A DNA stretch of 64,000 nucleotides from Mangifera indica (lineage: Eukaryota > Streptophyta > Magnoliopsida > Sapindales > Anacardiaceae): positions 10,732,449-10,796,448 of the forward strand of contig NC_058149.1 of the NCBI RefSeq assembly GCF_011075055.1, written 5' to 3'. The notes beneath the pieces are model-generated. The model saw only the letters and a list, made by a program, of their open reading frames with translations. It searched no databases and was not told where the DNA came from. This document shows positions 10,467 to 22,400 of the stretch, in pieces (within the stretch, counting starts at the first letter, position 1; each line of letters opens with the position of its first letter). A program made the position numbers and the translations under genes.

Positions 10467-12832
10467 ATGGGTTTATCGCTTTCATTGCTCTTATCAGCGT
10501 GGGAGGAAATTCTAAAACACAGGTTCTTTAGTTTGGCTTATAACATCAGCTTCAATGCCAGAGATGGAGAAGTCACTGTTAGAGTAAACAGCTTCAAGAG
10601 AAAGGATTCAGAAACCAAGTGTGATGAAATCATAAAGAATTACAAACGGGAAAATGTATTGCTTGAAACAAATTTGTCATTCAAGGATCTGGCTGAAGAC
10701 AAAAAGATGGTTTCAACCAAAACTTTGAATAGAAAAGAGGGATTGAGGCATTACCCGATTCCTTCACTTTCTCTTCCTGAACCAGCAATACTGTTTTCAC
10801 CGAGACCAGTGAGTGAACTCGATGCAGCAGCCGTTAAACTTCAAAAGTTCTATAAGAGTTACAGAACCAGAAGAAACCTCGCTGATTGTGCGGTTGTTGT
10901 TGAGGAGTTGTGGTGGAAGGCATTAGACTTTGCAGCTCTCAAGCGGAGTTCTGTGTCTTTCTTCAATATTGAGAAACCGGAAACCGCCGTGTCACGGTGG
11001 GCCAGGGCCAGGACAAGAGTAGCCAAGGTACTTAATTTATCTCTTAATCATGCATTAATTATCATAATTTATATATAAAATACATTCTAATTTTGTCTTT
11101 TAAATTACCTGGCCAGGTGGGAAAGGGGTTGTCCAAAGATGAGAAGGCCCAAAAACTGGCCTTACAACATTGGCTTGAAGCCGTAAGTCTATAGAATTGT
11201 TTTTCTTTTATTTTAGCGTTCGTATGATTGTAGAGTTTAGAGGATAATTCAAATTTATTATTTGATTCGATTTGAATTTATGATTCAGATTAACTTAAAT
11301 TCATAGTTTAAAATGGTGATTCAAATTCATAGTTTAATTTGATTATTATTTATGACTTGAATAGGTGTTTTAAATATTATTTAGATAAAACAACATCAAT
11401 TTTTTTTATAGTTATGAGTCTAAATTATAAATTCGAATCGAATTTAAATTATTTTTAATTTTAACTCGGTAAGCTCAAATTAAATTCAACTAAAATAATT
11501 TCTATTCAAAGCAAATTTGAACTAAAAGTTGTTCAAACTCAATCTAATTCGTGACCATCCCTCCTGTTTTGTAATAATTTAGACAAAGTTGGTCTTATTA
11601 TATTTTTTGTCTGTTGACCAGATTGATCCACGGCATCGGTATGGGCACAATCTACACATGTATTATGATACCTGGTTTAAAAGCGAGAGCAGCCAACCTT
11701 TCTTTTACTGGTAAATTAACCATTTTTTTAAACTCAAATCAAAATGTTTCATTATCTTTCCAACCTAAATTTGCTTTATGATTTGATTATTGACTTTACT
11801 GCTTTCTGCAATGTAAGGTTGGACGTTGGAGATGGGAAAGAAGTAAATTTGGACAAGTGTCCAAGAAGTGTTCTTCATCGCCAATGCATCAAATATCTTG
11901 GACCAGTAAGTTCAATAAAACTTGTAATGTCAACGGCTTACGAAATTTATCTAATGTCCTTTTCTCTTTGTTGCAGAAAGAAAGAGAAGCATTTGAGGTG
12001 ATAGTTGAAGACGGGAAACTTGTCTATAAGCAATGTGGAATGCTTGTAGAAACCACTGAAGGTTCCAAATGGATATTTGTTTTGAGTACCAGCCGGGCTT
12101 TATACGTGGCGCAAAAGAAGAAAGGATCGTTTCAACACTCCAGTTTTCTGGCCGGCGGCGCCACCACCGCCGCTGGAAGATTAGTTGCTCACGATGGAAT
12201 TCTTCAGGCAGTATGGCCGTACAGTGGCCACTATCATCCAACAGAAGAGAACTTCCAAGAATTCATCAGCTTTCTTGAGGAGAACCATGTTGATCTCACT
12301 AATGTAAAGGTAAAAATTGTCTCAATAATTTAATATAATTTCGGATAATTTTTATTCAGAAATTAATATAAATTTTTTCTTCCTTGTTTTGTTTCAGAGG
12401 TGTGCCATCGATGATGACAATTTCTCTTCAATCAAGGGGAACGTCGAGGAATCAAAACAAAAACCACCAGTGGGCCCTGATATGGACAATAGCATTAAGG
12501 CGGCTACAATCACGACCGTTCATCAAAAAGAAAAGATTGATACAAATAATGATGCCGTCGCAGCAGCGTCTTTGTTTGATGTAGGCAAACGATTGCCGTG
12601 CAACTGGACCACGGGAGCTGGACCCCGCATCGGCTGTGTGCGGGACTACCCGGCAGATTTACAGTCGAGAGCACTGGAACAAGTTAACCTATCTCCTCGT
12701 CCGCCAACTGCGCCGTTTGTTAAATACGGGCCGATTCCTTCTCCAAGGCCCAGCCCAAAGGTCCGTCTCTCTCCAAGGCTATCCTACATGGGCCTGCCTA
12801 GCCCGAGGACTTCAATCACTGCAGCTAGCTAA
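10467..12832 (+). CDS. IQM-type calmodulin-binding protein, 523 aa
   Basis: Six exons join cleanly: 10467-11027, 11117-11182, 11622-11710, 11818-11905, 11977-12309 and 12398-12832. The predicted protein begins [16 protein letters not shown]. It carries one IQ motif around residues 121-140 ([20 protein letters not shown]), followed by the conserved plant IQM core with [60 protein letters not shown] and GWYSGHY-like [16 protein letters not shown] proteins bind calmodulin through the IQ motif in a calcium-independent way, and several act in stress and growth signalling. The C-terminal tail is proline/serine-rich with repeated SPRPSP and SPRLS units. The ATG used is the first in the exon and matches the family N-terminus. 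Family assignment is strong; which IQM member is not resolved. Confidence 0.93.
11240..11545. repeat. TTCAAATT-type dispersed repeat in IQM intron 2
   Basis: Within the 439-bp second intron there is an array of degenerate units such as GATTCGATTTGAATTTATG and AATTCATAGTTTAA. It resembles the repeats at 16880-17390 and, more distantly, 4640-4945 and 36600-36965. It is probably an old transposon copy inserted in the intron. Confidence 0.45.
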
Positions 12833-13200
12833 GCTAAGCTCCAGAATTCGGGTAGTACTGGTGCCCCGGCTTCAAGGTTTTAGAACTGAGGTGGGAACAG
12901 TGGAAACTGACTGGGATTATTTGTTAAAAGAAAATTTTTTTTGGTGACTTCCTTACTGTTGTTTCATTATTTGAAGTTTCTTTATGGCTTAATTTACCCA
13001 ATTTTGTTTGGGTTTTACCTATTCTTTCATGTAAAGAGAAAATACAATCCAATAATACAAATACCCAATCAAATCTTCCTATGCATCTTTGTGAGATTCA
13101 ATAAAAAGTCATAATATGGGGCGTATAGAATTTGACCATATTTACACCTTTCAAGCTAACATGACAAAGGCTGAACTTCTCCTCTCACTAATTGGTCGGT

Positions 13201-13499
13201 CTATAAATAATTAAATGTCGTAGAGAGCAGATCTCTCAGTGCACAATCTTGTATAAGTAATACATACGTACACTGCATCTTCATTAAAGGCCATCGTCTC
13301 TCAAATCTCAATGAAAGCTCACTGGTCATCAGCCTTGGTTTTAGGTGGGCATGTCTTTCTCTTTCTACTGCATTTGGCGGCTCGCCTTTTTACGGGCGTA
13401 CGTACTCAGGCACACATCTTTTCCAGCTCTTATCACACCCTTTTGCTTTTGCATCATGCTTACTACCACATGGATATTTGTGAAATTTCAGCTAATTAA
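13201..13499 (+). other. Weak candidate small peptide gene or first exon
   Basis: A TATA-like CTATAAATAA at about 13200 lies some 110 bp before an ATG at 13311. That frame gives 62 codons starting MKAHWSSALVLGGHVFLFLL, which resembles a signal peptide. A good donor (GGGC before GTACGT) near residue 29 would make it only a first exon. No recognisable mature peptide or second exon was found, and composition elsewhere is unremarkable. It may be chance, or the remnant of a secreted-peptide gene. Confidence 0.2.
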
Positions 13500-13855
13500 G
13501 AACCCTAAAGTTGGTGATGAGATAATAATTTTAGTCAGTGACTGCTGATTGTGACTGATCAGTGAGACGAACGAAATCAACATAATCCATCCATCTTTGT
13601 GATCTCAGTGGATGGTCCAGATTGAGTAAGAGGATCATGACTCATCTGCTAGATGGACTGGCTGTCTCCTTTCAACCAGCCTAGCCTATGTGGTGTTGAC
13701 CTTATTTGTTTGAAATCGGCTGTTTTCCGTACGAATTAAAGGCTGATCAGAGGAGGCTCAGTGACGGAGCAGTCTAGGTGGTAGCTTGGTGGCCTAATTT
13801 TTTCCCGTGTAAAGGCTTATTCCGAATGTCGCTTTTGGTGAAGGCTTAATCATTC

Positions 13856-14990
13856 AAAGGCCAAACGGCAATGGCTGCTGAATCTACTTCTTTGGAGACG
13901 TTTGGATTTTTGAAATATATTATTATTAAAAATAAAATATTATTTTAAAAATAAATTATTATTATATTTAATAAATTTTAATAAAAAATAAATATAAATA
14001 ATTATTATATTTAATTAGAGATAATAAAAAAATATTAATATATTATTTTATTTAAATATTCTTAGATATAATTATTCTAAAATATTTTTTATATTATTTA
14101 TTATATTAATTAAAAATAAAATTATGTTTTTTTTAAAATAAATAGACAAACAATATATTATAAAAAAATTGAAATTATTTTGATAATTTTTTAATATTTA
14201 AAATAAAGATAATAATCAGATTACTTTTTATATTATCTATTATATTAGTATTAATGATAAAAACTTATCAAAAAATTTTATTATTTATAAATTAAATAAA
14301 ATAATATAAATAATAAAAAATAAATTATTAAAATAATTTTTAATTTTCTTATATCAAAACGTACCCTCACCCAAGGTAAAAGATATAGAGAATAGTTTTG
14401 ATGTTAATATATTCCTCTTTTTATATATTTATTGAAAGGTCAAACGGCAATGGCTAATTAATCTACTTCTTTGGAGACATTGGGTTTTCGTAAATATATT
14501 ATTTTCAAAATTATAAAATTATTTTAAAAATTATTAAATAAAAATTATTATTATATTTAATTAAAATAAATATATATATAAATAATTCTTATATTTAATT
14601 AGAAATAATAAAAAAATATATATTATTTTACTTAAATATATTTAAATATAATTATTCTAAAATATTTTTATATTATTTATTATATTAATTAAATATAAAA
14701 TTATTTTTTTTAAAAAATTTAAAAATAAATTATATATTATAATAAAATTAAAATTACTTTAATAATTTTTTAATACTTAAAATAGAAATAATAATCAAAT
14801 TATCTTTTATATTATCTATTATATCCTTATTAATAATAAAAATTATTAAAATTTTTATTATTTATAAATTAAATAAAATAATATAAAAAATAAATTAAAT
14901 AATTTTTAACCCTTATCCTTGCGGTAGAAGATGTAGAGTATAGTTTTGATATTATTTTCCTCCTCTTCTTATAGATTTATTTTTACGAGA
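13856..14990. repeat. Direct tandem duplication, period 579 bp
   Basis: Unit 1 starts AAAGGCCAAACGGCAATGGCT at 13856 and unit 2 starts AAAGGTCAAACGGCAATGGCT at 14435. Both continue with AATCTACTTCTTTGGAGAC, a 400-base A+T-rich block of matching order, and then an end block with (A)GTAGAAGAT/AAAAGATA, TAGAGAATAG/TAGAGTATAG and TTTTGAT. Differences are scattered point changes and short indels, so the duplication is not recent. The beginning of each unit loosely recalls the GGCCAAA terminus of the foldback family. There is no coding sequence. Confidence 0.85.
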
Positions 14991-15273
14991 AGATTGAGTA
15001 CTTTTTTTTTTTTTTTTCACTTGTCTGAAAAGCAAACATCCATCGACTCATACGGGTAGCTGGCGCTTAAAAGAGTAGTTCCTCAGGCCTGCCTGCGCCT
15101 TGTTAAGTATACTGCATGACTCTCTTTCTTACTTATCTTCTCTAAAGCTCTAAACATTCATATTATCCATATTTGGCTCGCTGAGTTGAGTGACAGAGAC
15201 CCCTAAGGATTATCATCATTATTATCATCATCATCATTTCTATCATTTGAGATATTGGGATATCAGGGAGAAA

Positions 15274-15875
15274 ATGAAGAGCATAATCTTCTATATCTTT
15301 GTAGCAATCCTGGAGATATCGACTTTACTATCTCTAACAAGTAGAAATTTCGCATCTGATAACCAAGGTTAGCACTTTGTTTATTTCTCTGACTCACTTT
15401 TCTGTAATTTGTTTGTTTCATTTACAAAAGCTTTTCTTTCTCCATTTTCCAACTCGGGCTTGAGCTTTTTGATAGAAAAAGCCTGGTTTTAACCTTTTTC
15501 TATACTTGATGAAGCAGATCAATTCCCTCAGTTCCTGGAAGCTGCCTCAGACTTCAAACGGGTAATTTAGCTCTTTGTCTCTTTCTTTCTCTATCCGGAT
15601 TTTGCTGGTTAACTATGTATAAAAACGCATTGTTGTTTGAAATGTATATTAAGGGATTTTATCAGAGCACGGAAGCGAGAACAGGTGAAGAAACTTATAA
15701 GGTGGAAAGTAGACTTGGGTCAAGGCCACCTTGCTGTATCCACAAGTGTGAAGGCTGCGAACCATGTGTTGCCATTCAAACACCCACAACGTCTGATCGA
15801 ATGGGACTACAGTATGCAAACTATGAGCCCGAAGGATGGAAATGCAAGTGCGGATCTTCTCTCTTTAACCCTTGA
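15274..15875 (+). CDS. EPF-like (EPFL) secreted cysteine-rich peptide, 115 aa
   Basis: Three exons, 15274-15367, 15518-15561 and 15666-15875, join in phase. The N-terminus MKSIIFYIFVAILEISTLLS is a typical signal peptide. The frame is open further upstream but has no upstream ATG, so 15274 is the start. The mature C-terminal part starts LGSRPPCCIHKCEGCEPC and ends NYEPEGWKCKCGSSLFNP. It carries the GSxPPxC...KCxxCxPC and C-x-C pattern of EPIDERMAL PATTERNING FACTOR-LIKE peptides. These are apoplastic ligands of ERECTA-family receptor kinases, acting in stomatal and organ patterning. The mature part has seven cysteines, the usual six plus an extra one next to the first. The exact EPFL subgroup is not resolved; the YxPEGWKCKCG ending suggests the EPFL1/2/3-like side of the family. 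Confidence 0.9.
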
Positions 15876-16179
15876 CTTTGTCTCCGCTATTTACTGTATT
15901 CCTTTTCTTGTCTCCTGGTGAGAGATGGGAAAGTTTTGTAGTCGGATTAAAGCATCCTACAGTAATTTGTTTAGAATCGTGGTATGTAATTGGGTTTTAT
16001 TATAAAGCTAGTAAGTTTGGCAGTGTTGCAGTTTGTAGAAGTAGAAGCAAAGAATATCTGCATTCAGCCATAATTAATCTCTTGAAAAGCAGCTACCTGA
16101 GTACCGAGTTAAAATCATCAAAGCATATAATTGTAAAAAAAAAAATTAATATGGGCCCAAGGAACCGAACCTAAATTTG

Positions 16180-16860
16180 ATCTATCAAGCCTTTGCACAG
16201 GCCTGGTTTCGGAATTGCTCCGGACCCTGCATTTAGAGACAAGGCCTCGGCGAGCCCCCCATTTCCCCAACTTTACACGAGTATTAGGGTAGATCGTGGT
16301 TGGTTAACCGGTCTAAGGTGTGAATAGGGAATCATAACTTCCGTCTTCAAGGTAGTTTCCTCGGTGGGAAGTCTGTCTCATTAGTCGAGAAACGTTGGTT
16401 GTTAAGGTACATTCAATCACTTCATCATGAGAGGTTTAACGTGTATTTGGTGAGTGTGTCCCAGTGACCTTGAGGTTGGGTAGCTTGCAGCTGATCTTGT
16501 TGATAGCCACGGTAGAACCAAGTTTAATCTGTTAGTCCTCTAAACTCCGGTTATTGGCTTGAAGTGTCTCTCTAGTGAAGCAAAGACATGGTATTTGATG
16601 ATCTAGAATATCGCAAGCCTTTCCCTATCAGGGGTCTCTCGTGGGAGTCGACAGATTCATAGTATGAGATACGTTGATGAAGATTAAGGATCTTTTAATT
16701 ATTCCCGTCTTAGGGGCAGGTCCTTTTGGTGAGGTTTGTGCTATTGTTTATATGTCGAGCAACATCGAGTGGGTCACCTTTAGAGAGTTATAGTTTGGAA
16801 ACAACATCAAGACCTGGCTGTAAGATGTTAATTGTTGCGGTGGGCTGACTAAAACTAGGC
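16180..16860. other. Compositional island, possible organellar insert
   Basis: Base composition is clearly more G+C-rich and less repetitive than both flanks, and no ORF or recognisable exon is present. Stretches such as GGCCTCGGCGAGCCCCCC and CAGGGGTCTCTCGTGGGAG look unlike the surrounding nuclear spacer. A nuclear copy of non-coding mitochondrial DNA is one possibility; a fragment of a retroelement is another. I cannot distinguish these by eye. Confidence 0.35.
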
Positions 16861-16879
16861 CAAGATATGATCCAAATCA

Positions 16880-17390
16880 GTTTGATTTTGAAAGTTGATT
16901 TGGTTTGAAATATCTTGGTTTAGATTCGTTTGATTCAAATTCGAATTAAATTCAAACTAAAAATGTGACTCATTTTTTAATTCAAACTGAACTCAACTTA
17001 AGGGATGTTCAGTTCGGTTTGACTAAAATCTAGTTTGAATTTGGGGTTTGAATTCGAGGTTCAAATTAGTTTGAATTGATGACCTAGTTTGGTTTGAATT
17101 ATAAATTTTAAATATTATTTAGGTAAAATAATATCATTTTGTTAATAAACCACGAACTTGAGCTACGAATCTGAACCATCAATTTGAGCTGAGTCAAACT
17201 ATAATTAAAATCATTGATTCAAGTTATGAAATCGAGTTGAACTCGAATTAAACTGAGTTGAGCCATTTTTCATCTGAACTAAACTCAAACTAGACTTAAT
17301 TTTAGTTTGACAAACTCAAAGCGAATCATTTTTTATTCAAGCTAAAGTTGAGCTAGAAGGTGTTCGAACTTGACCCAGTTTGAATCCACC
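16880..17390. repeat. Dispersed repeat of TTGAATTC / TTTGATTCAAATTCGAA units
   Basis: The stretch consists of many degenerate units such as GATTCAAATTCGAATTAAA, TTCAAATTAGTTTGAATT and GAACTCGAATTAAACTGAG in both orientations, with an AATATCATTTTG core near 17128. This matches the organisation of the copies at 4640, 11240 and 36600. Confidence 0.55.
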
Positions 17391-17399
17391 TCTAACTAG

Positions 17400-19020
17400 A
17401 ACAGGGTGGTTCTGGGTTATAATCTAAATCTCCAAATGATTAATCATCCAAATCTTTTTTATGTTATCTTTCACTAATTAGTGTTGGAATGATTGATTAT
17501 GAAGTCATGTAAGGACGAAATGTGAATTATCTTGTGTCAAATTGTTGATGTGATTTTTCATTACCAATTGATATATATAATTCATAGTTTTGCACATGTT
17601 AGACTATGATGGTAAGAATTAGAGTTCTAGTGTACACTATGAGTGCATGAAAACACAACATATGAATTTTTTTAGTGGTTCACTCTAATGGTCGGACAAT
17701 ATACATTCACGGTATAATTATTAGTATATATATATTTTGTACATAATGAATACAAGAACAAATACAATAAAGAATGTGTGGTATAATGTGTTTGTGTATA
17801 ATATTTAGTCTTAGAGTGTTTAGTCTCTAGTTAGAGTTTATTCTCACGATATTTTTTCTTCTAGACACTCATTTATATTTATCAGACTGACAAAGAAATG
17901 TTACATTTTAATTAGAATAATTAGAGGGATTCTTAATTCAAGCACGATTTTAATGACTTATTTATATACAAATTTATCTAAAAAGAATATTTATAATATC
18001 CAAAGTATCTCAATTAAAAAAAGTGAAAATAACTCTTCTTTGCAATTAAAAAGTGGAAATAAGAAATTACTTATAAAAAAAAATTATGAATAGAGTTCTT
18101 CCTAAGAAGAGAGCTTCTCATAAACATTGTCTACTTACATTTTTTAGTCGTTGATTTTGTAGTTGATTGTTGATCAAGATAATTTGTATTATGAAGAGGT
18201 GCTTCTTTAAATAGATATCTTGCAAATCGGAGAATTGTATATAACAATAACCAATCTAAAATACAAATTGAAACTTTAGGTACACACATTCTATCTTGAG
18301 GTACGTTCTATCGTATTGGAATAAATATTTCATTTTTCATTGTTCATTTAAGTCTCAAACTTGAGAGAATTATGAATAACTTAACAAGTGATATCGTTAA
18401 ATACTAAACAAATTTTGGAATGGGTATCCCCTTTTTTGTGAATAAATATTTCTTTTTCTTGAACGATTTATTAATCAAATTCTATAGTTTTTGAGAACAT
18501 AAATGTGGAATAGAGTCCAAAAATTTAAAAATGTAAATTGTAATTACAATAAATAGACTCTTTAACCACTTTTGTTGATTTGATTTCCTTAGTTTTAATT
18601 CGGTTTGTCCATTTACTTTCTTTTTTATATATGTGTAAATTAATATTTTTAAAATCAGATTAAATTGATTGATTTAATTGATTAAACTATAAATTATTTT
18701 ATAATTTAATTTGTATTATATTAGAAGGAAGCAAATCTAAAAATCTAAAATTTATTAAATTTGTCGAATCTGACAAACTATTTAAACTCAAAAAATTGAG
18801 TCTATATATAATATTTTATAATTTTTATTTTATTAAAATTTAAAAGCGTTATAAATTATAAAATTTTAATTAAATTAACTACAAAATTCGTAGTTAATTT
18901 TTTTTTAAGTATACGTAACAGAGTGTCATTCACTTGTAATGAGTACTTCACGGCTTAATAAATCACGTGATGGATACGTGCATATAGTCACATGACACTG
19001 ACCCAACCCAACGCCTGACG
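17400..19020. other. A+T-rich spacer with no gene seen
   Basis: Long A+T-rich spacer between the repeat and the CK1 promoter. No recognisable exon, RNA gene or bounded element was found. The last part (from about 18950) becomes more balanced as it enters the CK1 promoter. Confidence 0.55.
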
Positions 19021-19022
19021 GT

Positions 19023-19094
19023 GGCGCCAAACCTTCCCTACGATGTTCCCAATTCTAATCAAGAACTTTCACCACGCGTATTAACTACGCGTGG
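19023..19094. promoter_or_regulatory. CK1 promoter: E2F-like site and CGCG palindrome
   Basis: GGCGCCAAA at 19023-19031 is, on the other strand, TTTGGCGCC, a match to the plant E2F/DP consensus TTTSSCGS. At 19072-19094 two perfect 9-base inverted arms, CCACGCGTA and TACGCGTGG, are separated by TTAAC and contain two ACGCGT cores, the CGCG box recognised by CAMTA factors. Both lie about 400-470 bp before the CK1 start codon. Sites are seen directly; their use is inference. Confidence 0.4.
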
Positions 19095-19491
19095 TCACGC
19101 ATTTTTCTCTCCATAATTCCTTTATTTTAATATATTTTCAAAAATTAAAAAAAAAAAAAAGTAAACCCCCACACGCATCGTCCGTTGTTGAAAGTAATTG
19201 CCTCGATTGGATAATGCGAATAAAAATTGAAAGCCCTTACAGGCAGAGATAGATGCCGATAACCGAACGCACGTTTGCGTTTCACTAACCCAACTCCACG
19301 CTATTTTCTTTTGCTTTTAGAGAGAAAGAAAGAAACTCTAGATCGTCAATTTTATAGGTTTTCCTTTTTTCAGTGAGAATTTTTCTGTAGGTTGTCGGTG
19401 CAGTCGTTTTGGTGGAGTGTCGTGTTTTTGAGAAAATTTTATTTGTTTATTTTTGAGAATAGAGCTAGGGTTTCAATTGTAATTGTTGTTC

Positions 19492-22400
19492 ATGGAGCCT
19501 CGTGTGGGGAATAAATTTCGGTTGGGTCGAAAAATCGGCAGCGGCTCTTTTGGAGAGATCTATCTTGGTTTGTTGAATCCGTTGTTGTTATTTCGTTTTT
19601 ATGGATTTGTTTTGTTTTGTTTTCCTGCTGATTGTATTTGATTGTTGATTCTTTGTATAGGTACTAATATTCAGACTAACGAAGAGGTCGCCATTAAGCT
19701 CGTGAGTGTTATATACTTAGAATTTTATCAATTTCTACATTTTTTTGTCTTTGCTGTTTGGTTGCGCACAGTATTTGCGTTATTTTTATTGACAGTAAAT
19801 GGTAATTGATATCTGCTGTTCTGTAGGTATCTAGTGTAGCATATTGAATAATTATATATTTATTTTGTTGAACTTGAGTTATGCTGCTTTAGTTACAGTT
19901 TGGTGGTAAAATCAAATTCCCTAGGTCAAAGTATTAAGTTATTGCGCCATATCTTGATGATGCTTGACTGGAATCCTTTCTTAGAAGGCCTGTTACAATT
20001 TTACATTTGACCATGTGAGCTAGTAGATTAGCAGAACATCCTCGTTACAAAGCTTGAGAAGAGTGCATCCATAGTTTATTTTGATTTGGGGAATAACTTT
20101 TTACTGTTCTCAGCTGTATATTGAAACTAGTCAGAGCTGCCATTATTTCCCTATACTTATCATCTTGTCTAATGTTATTGTCTTGTGAGGTGCTTGCAAA
20201 TGAAATCCTGCTTGAGCTCCACTTAATTTTGTTTGAGCGTTTATATTGTTTAGTAACTCCACATGGATAAAGTCATCTCGGGCTGGATAGCATTGATGAT
20301 AGTGTTATAACTTTTTAAAGGTTGTTTAGGTTGGATTTTATTAACGTTATAAATAAAACAGAAGAAAATATTATGATGGTTAATTTGTTCATGCATTGTT
20401 ACATTCTTTATCTTTTTTTCTTTATTTTCAATTCATATGTTTTACTCTTCATAAAGTGCCTTTGCTTTGATTCACTCCATTGCCAGAACAGATGGTGAAG
20501 GTATTTCATCTAAGTAATCTTTGTCTGATTTATGTAAATACCATGGAAATGGATTTTCTTCATGTCACATGTCTTGTCAGATCATGGTGGTTACTGCCAT
20601 AGTGCCCAATGTTTCTTGTTTTCAGGAAAATGTCAAGACAAAACATCCACAGTTGTTGTATGAATCCAAATTATACAGAATCCTGCAGGGAGGAAGTAAT
20701 TAAATTCTCTCTTCTATGCTTATCTGGTCAATTTCATTAGAATGTGAATTTTCATCAAAAAATATTGTGTGACTAGTTCTCTGATAACATTTTTGTCGTA
20801 CATCTGATCATATTTTATATTGGCAGCTGGGATCCCAAATGTGAGATGGTTTGGTGTTGAGGGAGAGTATAATGTACTGGTGATGGATTTGCTTGGACCT
20901 AGTCTTGAAGATCTATTTAACTTCTGTAGTAGGAAACTCTCTTTGAAGACAGTTCTCATGCTTGCAGATCAGATGGTTAGTTCTGTTTGATATTTATTGT
21001 TTTCCTTCTTATCTTAATATTCTATGAAAATGATTTATTTATATTGCAATTGTCAATATTTTTTCAGATTAATCGTGTTGAGTTTGTTCATTCAAAATCA
21101 TTCCTACATCGAGATCTTAAGCCTGACAATTTTCTTATGGGCTTGGGAAGACGTGCTAATCAGGTTTTTGATCTAGAACACATTTATTTTGTTTCCATTT
21201 TCTTGGATCAAGGGGATCCCATATAGTGATTCTGGTTTACTACACGCGAAACAGGTCTACATCATTGACTTTGGTCTGGCTAAGAAATATAGAGATAGTT
21301 CAACCCATCAACATATTCCTTACAGGTGAGAAGACTATTTCCATACTTCAGTGTTCGCTGAATTTTATGTTATACGATTGAAACTAGATTTTTAAAAATC
21401 TATGCAAACAATGCAATGCCGATAGAGCTTATGTGCCACTCAGGTTAGTTACCAGGTTGTTTCCCTGCTCATAATTGCAGCTAGGCCTGAAAACTCTCTT
21501 TTCTCATCTTTTTCCATATTCTCTCTCAACCTTTTTATTATCTTGGAGTGCGAACACTGATCTTTATTATTATTTTATTGAAACATCCCTTTTTTTAATC
21601 CAGGTGAGAATTTGTGTCTTCGCTTTTCATGTCAGGGGAATCTATGACTCTCTTTTTTTCTAATGCTTTTAAAACTTCGGTAAAATTATCTCAAGAAATG
21701 GTGTTTTATAAACTGGTATAATGTATAATGGTATTCAGCTTTCGCTTTGGGTTAGATTGGAATTATTTGAGTACTTATAGGTTAGGCTCTTGAGATACTT
21801 TGCTGTGTGGACTCTAATTCAATGGTGGTGGTGATGTTGGGGACTTTTTATAATGGTATTTTTGGTGACACTTCAAATATTGTTGTATTTTGTCAGCTGT
21901 CTTTTGGTCACTCCACCCAAGCTGCTTTGTTTCTCTCTTTTGTATGATTTTAATTGAATATTTCTCTTCTTCATTTTGTGGATGATATGTGGTTAACTTC
22001 TATAAGCCAGTTGTTCATCTCACTGTTGGTTGCTGCAGGGAGAATAAAAACTTGACTGGTACTGCAAGATATGCCAGCATGAACACTCATCTTGGGATTG
22101 GTATGCTTTTTCTGTCAATCTTTAGAACTAGCTTTCTTGTTTATATGTGGATTTTCTGCTCAAAGGTTTTGTTCTTTCTTTTTTCATGTTGATGTTTTCT
22201 CTCACGTTTCTTGTAACTCCCAGAGCAAAGCCGAAGGGATGATCTGGAATCTCTTGGTTATGTCCTTATGTACTTCTTGAGAGGAAGGTGATTATCTAAG
22301 CCTGCCCTAGCTTCTTAACTTGTCTGCTTTCTATTGATTCCTTTGGTGATTCCACCTTTTGCTTGGTAGCCTTCCATGGCAGGGATTGAAAGCAGGAACT

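Noticed and set aside
15190..15273. In-frame extension of the EPFL gene upstream of 15274
   Set aside because: It begins with GTG, not ATG, is histidine-rich and would hide the signal peptide. The ATG at 15274 gives a normal secreted precursor.
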